A stretch of 64,000 bases of DNA from Variovorax paradoxus (GTDB lineage: Bacteria; Pseudomonadota; Gammaproteobacteria; Burkholderiales; Burkholderiaceae_C), in assembly GCF_030815975.1 (NCBI RefSeq), contig NZ_JAUSXL010000001.1:310001-374000 (forward strand), in the 5' to 3' direction. Positions within the stretch are counted from its first letter, which is position 1; each line of letters starts with the position of its first letter. The notes beneath the pieces were generated by a model that was not told the DNA's origin, made no database searches, and saw only the letters and a list, made by a program, of their open reading frames with translations. Below are positions 18,731-26,205 of this stretch, piece by piece. Position numbers and translations under genes: made by a program.

Positions 18731-18737
18731 TGCGCGG

Positions 18738-18753
18738 GGGCTGATCTCGGCCC
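18738..18753 (+). promoter_or_regulatory. Leader hairpin of CsgG-like gene
   Basis: GGGCTGA-TC-TCGGCCC pairs over 7 bp with one G-U pair, then TTTCG. It has the same position relative to the -10 box as in the two lipoprotein leaders although the bases differ. Confidence 0.4.
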
Positions 18754-18779
18754 TTTCGCAACCAACGGGGGAGGATCGC

Positions 18780-19715
18780 ATGAAGAAGTCCACGGGCAAG
18801 CCACGCCAGCAGTCCGCTCTTTCAAACTCGGCCATGGCCACGGCAGTGGCGGCGCTCATGGCTCTGGCGCTCACCGGCTGCCAGAACATGCCCAGCCTCG
18901 ACATGCAAATGGGCAGCCAGTCCGCCAAGACGGTCGCCACGGGCAGCGCCGCGGGCTCGGCCACGTCCGGTGAGAGCAGCGCCCTCGAGCGCTGCGATTC
19001 GCCGCTGGGCACCGTCTCGCTGATCGAGAACGTCGATGCAGGCTGGTACACCGTGCTCACCGGCGAATACAAGCTGCCGCCCACGGCCAACCTGCTGCGC
19101 CTGCTGGTGCAGCAGTCGAACTGCTTCGTGGTGATCGAGCGCGGCGCCTCGGGCATGAACGCCATGACGCGCGAGCGCGCGCTCATGCAGTCGGGCGAAA
19201 TGCGCGGCGGCAGCAACTTCGGCCGCGGCCAGATGGTGGCTTCCGACTACGGCCTTTCGCCCGAGATCGTGTTCAGCAACAACGATGCGGGCGGGCTCGG
19301 CGGCACCATTGGCGGGCTGGTCGGCGGCGGCCGCGGCCGCGCCATCGCGAGCCTTGGCGCCAGCCTCCAGACCAAGGAAGCCGCGGCCCTGCTGACGCTC
19401 ATCGACAACCGCTCGGGCGTGCAGGTCGCGGCGTCGGAAGGCAGCGCCTCCAAGACCGACTTCGCGGGTCTCGGCGAGTTGAGCGGCCTGCGCGGCGGCG
19501 GCAACATCGGCGGCTACACCCGCACGCCGCAGGGCAAGCTGATCGCCGCCGCCTTCATGGACGCCTTCAACCAGATGGTGCGCTCGCTGCGCAGCTACAA
19601 GGCGCAGACGGTGCGCGGCCAGGGCCTGGGCGGCGGCGGCCGGCTTGGCGTGGACGGCGGCGCGGCGCCTTCGCAGACTTCGGCGCAGCCGGCGTCAGGT
19701 CGCAGAAGAAAGTAA
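18780..19715 (+). CDS. CsgG/HfaB-family outer-membrane lipoprotein
   Basis: 311 aa from ATG 18780 with GGGGGAGG just upstream. Lipoprotein signal with lipobox LTGC (Cys34). The body matches CsgG/HfaB: LLRLLVQQSNCFVVIERG followed by NAMTRERALMQSGEMRGGS, then ASDYGLSPEIVF and a Gly-rich GGTIGGLVGGG stretch that occupies the membrane-barrel region. The C-terminal tail is low complexity (GGGGRLGVDGG). CsgG forms the outer-membrane pore for curli export, and HfaB anchors the Caulobacter holdfast. No curli subunit gene (csgA/csgB) is next to it, so the exported or anchored partner may be the two lipoproteins upstream. That is inference from the shared promoter element. Confidence 0.82.
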   Translation: MKKSTGKPRQQSALSNSAMATAVAALMALALTGCQNMPSLDMQMGSQSAKTVATGSAAGSATSGESSALERCDSPLGTVSLIENVDAGWYTVLTGEYKLPPTANLLRLLVQQSNCFVVIERGASGMNAMTRERALMQSGEMRGGSNFGRGQMVASDYGLSPEIVFSNNDAGGLGGTIGGLVGGGRGRAIASLGASLQTKEAAALLTLIDNRSGVQVAASEGSASKTDFAGLGELSGLRGGGNIGGYTRTPQGKLIAAAFMDAFNQMVRSLRSYKAQTVRGQGLGGGGRLGVDGGAAPSQTSAQPASGRRRK

Positions 19716-19732
19716 CCCGGCCCGCAGCGAAG

Positions 19733-20815
19733 TCACCGCGCCTTATCGCTCGGCTCGGTGCCGCTGTCGGCCAGCAGGTCTGCGCTGCTCAGGCGCTGCG
19801 ACGCACGGATGATTTCCGGCGCGCCGGCGGTGCGGATCACGCGGCTGCTGCGGGTCAGCACCCGCTTCTTGACCTGCTGCGCGCCTTCGGTCAGGCTGTA
19901 GTCGATGCGGTAGTCCCATGCCGCGATCGGCACCTTGCGGTTGCCAAGGCGCTCGATGCGCACTTCCGCCGCGCTGCGTTCGCCGGGCCTGAGTTCGGTG
20001 GCCTGCGAAAAGCCCCGCCCGACACCGATGACCGCCCCGGCATCGTCGTACAGCGTGACCAGCACTTCGACGATGGTCAGCGCCAGGGCGTCCTTGCGCG
20101 CGTTGGCAAGGCGGCCGAACAGCCACACCTCGTCCGCCTGCTGCACCAGGCGCACACGCGTGAACTGCAGCGGCGGCCCCTCGGTCGTCCAGAACGGCGC
20201 CGACAGCGCTTGGGCCTGCAGCTCGTGCCGCGTGACGGTCTGGTCGCCCGGCAGCTTGATCAGCACCGGCGCTGTCTCGCCGGGCATCAGCGTGCCGATC
20301 GGCACCGATTCGCTGCTCTCGCCGATGCGGTTGTCGCGGTCGTAGAAGATCGCCTTGAGGTTCGGCCGCTCGAGCGCGGTGCCGCTCTCGTTGCGCGCCG
20401 TCACCAGCAGCCAAGGCTGCGCCGAACTGCCGCTGCCCGCCAGCACCTGGCGCGCATCGAGCCTGAGGCCCTCGCCCGGAATCGTGCGCGACGCCATCGA
20501 GGCGCCACCCGGCTGGTTGCGGTCCACGACATAGGCCATGACGCCGAAAACGCCGGTGACCAGCACCACGACCGCCGCGACCGCGAGGCCCATCGACCGG
20601 ACCACGCTCCTGCTGCGCGCCGACTGCTCGACCGCCAGCCTTCGTCCGGCTTCGTCCTTGACCTGCTCGAGCACCCGCTCCAGCCGGTCAGAGACGTTGT
20701 CTTCGACGATCGACACCGAACCGCAATGCGCGCAGGCGTATTGGTTGAGCCCGGCGCGCTGGAGCACGCCGCTGCCGCATTCACCGCACTTGAGCGTTTG
20801 CAGGTTGATGGTCAA
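19733..20815 (-). CDS. Zinc-ribbon single-pass membrane protein
   Basis: 360 aa. A zinc ribbon at the N-terminus (Cys10, Cys13, Cys28, Cys31: CGECG and CAHCG), a short coiled segment, one membrane helix (about residues 76-95, VVVLVTGVFGVMAYVV), then a ~260-residue extracytoplasmic part. That part has two beta-rich domains of the FxLYD/DUF3426 sort (LLVTARNESGTALERPNLKA, LFGRLANARKDALALTIVEV). Such proteins are often hypothetical; the ribbon would lie in the cytoplasm. Convergent with the CsgG-like gene with a 17-bp gap. No function can be given. Confidence 0.75.
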   Translation of the reverse strand: MTINLQTLKCGECGSGVLQRAGLNQYACAHCGSVSIVEDNVSDRLERVLEQVKDEAGRRLAVEQSARSRSVVRSMGLAVAAVVVLVTGVFGVMAYVVDRNQPGGASMASRTIPGEGLRLDARQVLAGSGSSAQPWLLVTARNESGTALERPNLKAIFYDRDNRIGESSESVPIGTLMPGETAPVLIKLPGDQTVTRHELQAQALSAPFWTTEGPPLQFTRVRLVQQADEVWLFGRLANARKDALALTIVEVLVTLYDDAGAVIGVGRGFSQATELRPGERSAAEVRIERLGNRKVPIAAWDYRIDYSLTEGAQQVKKRVLTRSSRVIRTAGAPEIIRASQRLSSADLLADSGTEPSDKAR

Positions 20816-20909
20816 AGAGGTTTCCTCGGTGGCAATGGCAATGGCGGCGCGGTCCCGCGCGCATCTTAGCGAGGAAGGTGCGCGCGCCAGGTATGCCGCC
20901 GCGACATAT

Positions 20910-21056
20910 CTAAAGGTGCCCGGCCCGGATAGCGAAGCGCCGCCCGAGTGGCGACCGGCTGAGCGCGGGCTGGGCCACGTCGATCATGATCGACGCCCGC
21001 GTGAAGCTCCCCAGTTCGGCCACGCGAACGAAGTACTCCAGCTGCTTGAGGTCCAT
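20910..21056 (-). pseudogene. LysR-family regulator, N-terminal remnant
   Basis: ATG 21056 reads [20 protein letters not shown] and then [14 protein letters not shown], the first two thirds of a LysR HTH. After the SR of the recognition helix the text becomes [14 protein letters not shown] and stops at 20910, 48 codons in all. The rest of the HTH and the whole effector domain are missing. A deletion joined it to unrelated sequence. It probably once regulated the amidohydrolase gene next to it. Confidence 0.75.
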
Positions 21057-21101
21057 GGGGCTGGAGTCTAGGCTTGCCGTGCGGCAAGCGCCTGCCCCGT
21101 C

Positions 21102-21983
21102 TCAGGCCCAGTACAGCCCCATCGGGTTGTCCACGAGCAGCTGCTGCTGCAGCTGCTTCGTGCGCGCGATGCGCGGAATCATGTCGACCAGCGTGCCGTC
21201 GTCGGGCATGTGCGTCTTGAGGTTGGGATGCGGCCAGTCGGTGCCCCACAGCACGCGGTCCGGGAAGGTCTCGACCAGGCGCTGCGCGAACGGCACGACA
21301 TCATCGTAGGCCGGCGGCCCGGAGACCGACACGCGCTCGGGGCAGCTCACCTTCGTCCACACATTCGGATGCTCGCGCATGAGCCGCACGAAGCGCTCGA
21401 ACTGCGGCCCGTCGACCGGCTGGGTCACATCGGGCCGGCCCATGTGATCGACCACCACGATCGTCGGTAGGCGGGTGAAGAAATCCCAGAGCTCGGGCAG
21501 GTCCTGCGCCTCGAAATACACGACCACGTGCCAGCCCAGCGGCGCGATGCGCTCGGCGATGCGCATCAGCACCTCGCGCGGCGTGAAGTCGGCCAGGCGT
21601 TTGAGGAAGTTGAAGCGCACGCCGCGCACGCCAGCCTCGTGCAGGCGGCGCAGTTCGGCCTCGCTCACGTCGGGTGCGACCAAGGCCACGCCGCGCGCGC
21701 GCCCGGTTGAATGCGCGATGGCATCGAGCAGCGCGCGGTTGTCGCTGCCGTGGCAGGTCGCCTGCACGATCACGTTGCGCTCGAAGCCCAGCAGGTCGCG
21801 CAAGGCGAAGAGCTGCTCCTTCGAAGCGTCGCAGGGCGTGTACTTGCGCTCGGGCGCGTAGGGGAACACGGCACCCGGGCCGAAGACGTGGCAGTGCGCG
21901 TCCACTGCGCCGGGCGGCGGCGTGAAGCGCGGCTTCAACGGGTTCGGGTGGAAGCACAGCCAGTTCTTGTCCATCGTTTGCAT
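21102..21983 (-). CDS. Amidohydrolase, 2-pyrone-4,6-dicarboxylate lactonase (LigI)-like
   Basis: 293 aa from ATG 21983; another ATG lies three codons upstream (21992). The TIM-barrel amidohydrolase hallmarks are the HxH pair in VDAHCHVFGPG near the N-terminus, VQATCHGSDN, VRGVRFNFLKR, VVVDHMGRPD and the C-terminal Asp motif LWGTDWPHPN. This set is typical of the LigI/COG3618 group that hydrolyses 2-pyrone-4,6-dicarboxylate in lignin-derived aromatic degradation, and of related lactonases. No other protocatechuate 4,5-cleavage genes are visible, so a different lactone is possible. The neighbouring LysR stub suggests that specific regulation was lost. Confidence 0.82.
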   Translation of the reverse strand: MQTMDKNWLCFHPNPLKPRFTPPPGAVDAHCHVFGPGAVFPYAPERKYTPCDASKEQLFALRDLLGFERNVIVQATCHGSDNRALLDAIAHSTGRARGVALVAPDVSEAELRRLHEAGVRGVRFNFLKRLADFTPREVLMRIAERIAPLGWHVVVYFEAQDLPELWDFFTRLPTIVVVDHMGRPDVTQPVDGPQFERFVRLMREHPNVWTKVSCPERVSVSGPPAYDDVVPFAQRLVETFPDRVLWGTDWPHPNLKTHMPDDGTLVDMIPRIARTKQLQQQLLVDNPMGLYWA

Positions 21984-22039
21984 GGCTCGCATCTTGCGCA
22001 GATTCCCACCGGCGAGCGAGCGCCAAGGCGCGCTAGCAG

Positions 22040-24217
22040 CTAGCGCAATTCGGTATGGCTCTGCGCGTGCGCGGCCGCCAGGTACATGGCCGTGGTTCCC
22101 ACCGAGGCGTGTCCGAGGTTGTTCTGCACGACCTGGATTGGCACCGGCACCTGCCCTTCCCTGCCCCGAAGCGCATGGGATCCATGCGAGTGCCGCAGCC
22201 AGTGAGTGCTCGCTTTCTTGAGCTGCTGCGCGTCGGGGCCGCGCAGGCCGGCGGCGGCCTGTGCGACAAAGGCCTTGATCGCCTGGTACAGGCCCGAGGC
22301 CGACCATGCGGCCGGGCGCCGGAGTTCGGCGTCGAATCGCGCCAGCAGGTGGATGCCGCGGTTGCTCGCGGCGCCGACCTGCCGCTCGAAGCCATGCCGG
22401 GCGAGCTCGTCCTCCAGCTCGGCCACCAGCGCCGGCGGCACCGGCACCCGGCGGCAGCGCCCGCCCTTGCCGGCCACCGCCAGTTGCCAGCCGGTGGCCA
22501 GCGCGCCGTCGGCGCTGCGATACTCGATCTGTTCCAGGTCCTCGCACCTGGCACTGGTGATCTCGGCCAGCCGCAGGCCGGTCGCATAGAGCCAGCGCAT
22601 GCCGCGCCGCAGCCGGCGCCTGGCCTCCGTGTCGGCATGCGCCTGGAGCAGCGCGTCGACGTGGTCCCACTGCGCGAAGCTCAGCGCGCGGCTGGAGTCC
22701 AGCGGCTGCTGCAGGCTCGCGGGCGGCGCGAGCGTGGCAAAGGGATTGCCCACCAGGTAGTTCCGGTTCACCAGAAAGGCGTGCAGGCTGCGCAGGATCG
22801 CGATGGCCTGGCGCAGCGCCGAAGGCGCCAGCGGCCCTTCCATCGGCCGCCACAGCGGCGACCAGCGCTGGTGATGGCGCGCGCCGCACCAGTGGGTGGG
22901 CGGATCGAGCAGGAAGTCGCGGTAGTCGATCGCATCCTCGACGGTGAGCGACGACAGTGCCTTCCCGCGCTCCAGCACGGCCCAGAGCAGCAGGCGCTCG
23001 GCCTCCTTGCGATAGGCGCGCTGGGTGGCCGACAGGTCGCCCGTGGCATCGCCCGCGCGCTTGGCGCTGAGCCACGCACCCACGGCCTCGTGGTCGTTGG
23101 CCGCCATGAGCAGGCACTGCCCGCGCGGCGCGCGGTTGCTGCCTGCGCTGCCGTCGAGTTCGGCGGGAAGCACGAATTTCTCGTAGGGCACGAGCGCGGT
23201 GCCGCCCGGCACCACCGCGGCAAGCGCCAGCGGGCCGAGCTGCGCCCTGGGCGTCATCGCGTGGGCGCCGATGCGCAGCCCGAGCACCTGCTCGTTGGCG
23301 CGCAGCCAATCGAGGATGCGCGCCGCCTTCAGCTCGCCCACGCCCGGCACATGCGCCCACCAGCGCGCGCCGATGCCGTTGATGCGCTCGACCAGCGCGT
23401 GGAGCGTGCGCAGGCCGGCGCGTTCCAGGCGGCTTGCCATCGAGGGATTGAGCCATGCCGACACGCTGTCGAGCGGGCGCGGGTCCTGGGCCACGAGGTT
23501 CTCGAGCCAGCGCAGCGCTTCGAGCTGGCGCTCGACCACCCGGGCGCGCCGCGAGGGCCGGGCGCCCTGCCCTGCCCTGCCCGCGGCCGGGTAGGCGGCC
23601 TCATAAGCCTCGACCTGTTCGGATTCGGAGAAATCTTCCAGGCCGTTCGCCTCGGCGAACTCGGCAAGGCTGGGCAGCGCCGGCGCTGCGGAGAAGCGGT
23701 CCGCGTCGAGCAGGATCAGGCGGGCGGTGCCCGGCCTGTGCTCGCGCCGCGCGGCCGCCGCGAATTCGTCGCGGATCCAGGCGATGGTGCGGCGCACGGT
23801 GCGCAGATCGGTGTGCTCGCCCTCCAGCCGCAGGTAGCGATCCCAGCTGGCCCGTTCGTCGAGCCCCTGGGCCAGTGCCCGCATGAACGCGAAGTGTCCG
23901 CGGTGCAGCTTGCGCGGATTCACGGCCTTCATGAGGCCGATGTCGGGTTCCGCTCGCCGGCCGGCTGCCAGAACTTCCACCATGGGCGCGGCGGGGGGCC
24001 CGGGATCCTCCGGCAGCTGCTGCAGCTGGCTCACCCGCGTGCGCCGGCGCTGCTCGACCTCGAGCGCATGCGCGATGCCGAACGCCTCGCGGTCGCCGCG
24101 GCCCGCAAGGGCTCGCCAGCTCGACGCCAGGCGCGCGAGTTCGTCGTCATCGACGTGGGACAGCTGGGAGGGTGTGGGGACGGCAGGCATGTCTGTCGCA
24201 CTCATGCGGCGTTCCAT
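22040..24217 (-). CDS. Tyrosine recombinase with DUF3701 domain
   Basis: 725 aa from ATG 24217 (MERRMSATD), a long member of the phage-integrase family. The N-terminal half includes a DUF3701-type helical region (AWLNPSMASRLERAGLRTL, VPGVGELKAARILDWL, which looks like a helix-hairpin-helix). A core-binding domain follows. The catalytic set is complete: Arg in YATGLRLAEI, Lys in VAGKGGRCRR, HxxR as HWLRHSHG, His in NNLGHASVGTT and the nucleophile Tyr in AMYLAAA. The gene ends 56 bp before the amidohydrolase start. Its place beside parB suggests resolution of replicon dimers or an old integration event; no attachment repeats were found. Confidence 0.85.
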   Translation of the reverse strand: MERRMSATDMPAVPTPSQLSHVDDDELARLASSWRALAGRGDREAFGIAHALEVEQRRRTRVSQLQQLPEDPGPPAAPMVEVLAAGRRAEPDIGLMKAVNPRKLHRGHFAFMRALAQGLDERASWDRYLRLEGEHTDLRTVRRTIAWIRDEFAAAARREHRPGTARLILLDADRFSAAPALPSLAEFAEANGLEDFSESEQVEAYEAAYPAAGRAGQGARPSRRARVVERQLEALRWLENLVAQDPRPLDSVSAWLNPSMASRLERAGLRTLHALVERINGIGARWWAHVPGVGELKAARILDWLRANEQVLGLRIGAHAMTPRAQLGPLALAAVVPGGTALVPYEKFVLPAELDGSAGSNRAPRGQCLLMAANDHEAVGAWLSAKRAGDATGDLSATQRAYRKEAERLLLWAVLERGKALSSLTVEDAIDYRDFLLDPPTHWCGARHHQRWSPLWRPMEGPLAPSALRQAIAILRSLHAFLVNRNYLVGNPFATLAPPASLQQPLDSSRALSFAQWDHVDALLQAHADTEARRRLRRGMRWLYATGLRLAEITSARCEDLEQIEYRSADGALATGWQLAVAGKGGRCRRVPVPPALVAELEDELARHGFERQVGAASNRGIHLLARFDAELRRPAAWSASGLYQAIKAFVAQAAAGLRGPDAQQLKKASTHWLRHSHGSHALRGREGQVPVPIQVVQNNLGHASVGTTAMYLAAAHAQSHTELR

Positions 24218-24299
24218 CTCGCCGTTGCGGCGGGATGGAACATGGCGTTGGCTCGTGCCTGCCGGCCGTTGGGTACGGTGGTCGTTGTCATGATTTGGC

Positions 24300-24338
24300 T
24301 GATGATAACTGAAGTAATCATCAATACACATTTTGTGT
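24300..24338. repeat. Two small inverted repeats upstream of recombinase
   Basis: TGATGAT (24300-24306) pairs with ATCATCA (24317-24323), and ACACA-TTT-TGTGT lies at 24326-24338. They sit in an AT-rich patch before the recombinase start and could be its operator or a recombinase-binding site. Confidence 0.4.
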
Positions 24339-24832
24339 TGCAATCAAGCATCTCCACGAGTACTCCGGCCTAAGTTGTTGATTTTATTGGATTTTATCCG
24401 GGTTGGTCGAGATCTTCCAAGTGCCGCCAGATCCCTGGCGCCCTTGAAACTGCCCGCAGATCGCTGAGATGAGCTGTCTGCGCAGCGCCTGCCCACCGGC
24501 CCGATCCGCCTGTCAGGCCTCCCCTGCCGTCGGCCAGGAGCGCCCGCCGCCTTGGCCCGGATCACCTTGCTCCCGGCAAGGACGAGAGCGGCAGAGACGA
24601 CTGGAGGCCGCGAAGACAAGGAGAAGCGCAGTGCAAGGGCCACGCCTCGCATGCCCCGGCGTATCAGGCGCGAGTCGTGGTTTGGCCGCAAACGCCGCCC
24701 GGCCCGCATAGATGAGCCGGGCGCCATGAGGCAACCCAGGCGGGCACGCCCTCCTCCCTGCTCGGCGGCCTGCGGGCTCCTGGTCTGGATGCCACAGCGG
24801 CCGCGGAACGTCTGAGGACGCGGTCGAAGTAA
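24339..24832. other. Non-coding stretch between recombinase and parB
   Basis: No frame in this ~490 bp has protein-like composition or a recognisable product. It begins with an AT-rich segment (around 24375-24400, TTGTTGATTTTATTGG) and returns to high GC. Apart from the single iteron at its right end I see nothing in it. Confidence 0.5.
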
Positions 24833-24849
24833 ATCCCAACGGTTCTCAC
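24833..24849 (+). repeat. Isolated iteron copy beyond parB
   Basis: ATCCCAACGGTTCTCAC matches the iterons at 27685-27799 (consensus CCCA-N6-CTCAC) and differs from the last of them at only two positions. It lies 34 bp beyond the parB stop codon, about 2.9 kb from the array. It may serve Rep handcuffing or titration, or mark a former second origin. Confidence 0.6.
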
Positions 24850-24882
24850 AATTGCCATGCCGCCCTCCCCCGGCAGGCAAAT

Positions 24883-25962
24883 TTACAGCGTGCGTGCCTT
24901 GCGCAAGGTTTCGGCGATGCCGGCTTCGAGTGCTTCCTGGCTGGCTCCGGTGGCGGCTTCCGGAACGATGGTGATCGTGATCTCTCCGCTCTTGGCGCGC
25001 ACCAGCGTGCCGATCTTCTCCCCTGCGGACAGGATGTCGAGCTTCTCCGAGCGCTCGAAGCCGGGCTTGGCATCGAGCAGCCGGGCCACCACCATCGCCG
25101 GCGCGAGGCTGTGGCCCCGCAGCCTTTCCACGCGCTTCAGGACGCCGCGGCGGTCTTTTTCCATGGCGGCGTTGATCTGCTCGGCATGCCGGAAGCTGAT
25201 CTCCAGCGGACTGCGGAAGCACTCCACCACCGCCGTCGGCAGCTGCGCCACCATCAGCGCCTTGCGCACCCAAGTATGGCTCACGCCGAGCGCCTCGGCC
25301 AACTGGCGCTGCGTTGGGAACAGCTGCTCTTCCAGCGCGCGCTGGTACATCAGGCCCTGCTCGTAATTGGACAGATCCGCGCGTTCGCGATTCTCCCGGT
25401 CCATCGCGGCGAAGAGCGCCGCATCGCCCAGCTCGTCGACCCAGATGGACGCCAGCACCGGGATGCCGAGCTCCAGCGCGGCCCGATGCCGGCGGTGGCC
25501 GAAGACGATCTCGAACTGGCCGGGTTCGTCCTTGAGCGGCCGCACCAGGATCGGCTGGACGTTGCCGCCGGCGTGCTCGATGTCCGCCTTCAGGCCTGCG
25601 AAGGCACTGCTCGTGAACGAGGCGTCGTGGCGGTTCGCCCAGCGGCTGGGATGGATGGTTTTCGGGTCCATCTTCCGCGTGGGCAGCGACCCTTCGTACT
25701 GGCTGAGCTTTTCGCGCAGCGCCGCCATCTCTCCTTCGACCTGCTGGATCTGGCCCCGGAAAGCCATCATCTGGCCAGGGCCGGTGCGCGGCGCGAGCGA
25801 GCCGCCGACGGCCGGTGGAAACCTGGTTTCCACGGCGTTCGATGCCGACGGGGGCACCGCGGGAGCGGCCGCCGGGGCCGGCGCATCGACCGGATCCCTT
25901 GCGGCTTCGGGAAGCATCAGGCCGGCGGTCAATGCCTCCAGCCGCTTGCGGGTGCTAGCCAT
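24883..25962 (-). CDS. parB: ParB-family partition protein
   Basis: 359 aa from ATG 25962 with GGAG 9 nt upstream. A Pro/Ala-rich N-terminal segment is followed by a coiled segment (QIQQVEGEMAALREKLSQYE). The ParB nuclease-like domain has the conserved GHRRHR box (residues 155-160, now known as the CTP-binding motif of ParB proteins). The HTH is TQRQLAEALGVSHTWVRKAL (about 215-235). It binds parS, spreads, and stimulates ParA for segregation of the replicon. The codons for VETRFPP (residues 44-50) lie within one of four palindromes that are candidate parS sites. The frame stays open upstream to 26172 but that part is low in protein character. Confidence 0.92.
   Translation of the reverse strand: MASTRKRLEALTAGLMLPEAARDPVDAPAPAAAPAVPPSASNAVETRFPPAVGGSLAPRTGPGQMMAFRGQIQQVEGEMAALREKLSQYEGSLPTRKMDPKTIHPSRWANRHDASFTSSAFAGLKADIEHAGGNVQPILVRPLKDEPGQFEIVFGHRRHRAALELGIPVLASIWVDELGDAALFAAMDRENRERADLSNYEQGLMYQRALEEQLFPTQRQLAEALGVSHTWVRKALMVAQLPTAVVECFRSPLEISFRHAEQINAAMEKDRRGVLKRVERLRGHSLAPAMVVARLLDAKPGFERSEKLDILSAGEKIGTLVRAKSGEITITIVPEAATGASQEALEAGIAETLRKARTL
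25815..25833. promoter_or_regulatory. parS candidate 1, inside parB
   Basis: GTGGAAACC-T-GGTTTCCAC, a perfect 9-1-9 palindrome within the parB coding region. It is the same as the sites at 26154 and (nearly) 26095 except for the central base. Confidence 0.65.
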
Positions 25963-26094
25963 GATGGACACTCCTTGGCGCGGCATGCGCCGCCTTCGAT
26001 GTCGGGAAGCGAGGCCTTCTGCAGGCGCAGTCCGCGGCATCCGGCAGGTTTTGCGGCATCGCTGCGCCGCAGCCGGCTCGCGGAACTTGCGGCC

Positions 26095-26113
26095 GTGGAA
26101 ACCAGGTTTCCAT
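26095..26113. promoter_or_regulatory. parS candidate 2, parA-parB gap
   Basis: GTGGAAACC-A-GGTTTCCAT, 8-bp perfect arms with one mismatch at the outer pair, in the 243-bp gap between parA and parB. Confidence 0.65.
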
Positions 26114-26153
26114 GGCTTTCGGTGCGCCGCGTACAGACAGAACGATCCGCCCG

Positions 26154-26172
26154 GTGGAAACCAGGTTTCCAC
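26154..26172. promoter_or_regulatory. parS candidate 3, parA-parB gap
   Basis: GTGGAAACC-A-GGTTTCCAC, perfect 9-1-9 palindrome 59 bp from candidate 2 and 34 bp beyond the parA stop. Confidence 0.65.
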
Positions 26173-26205
26173 TCGGGGCGGCTCCTGGAAGCATCGCCAG
26201 CTTTC

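Noticed and set aside
25963..26172. In-frame upward extension of parB to 26172
   Set aside because: GGAG precedes ATG 25962, the extension has no ParB-like residues, and it is shaped by the two palindromes in the gap.
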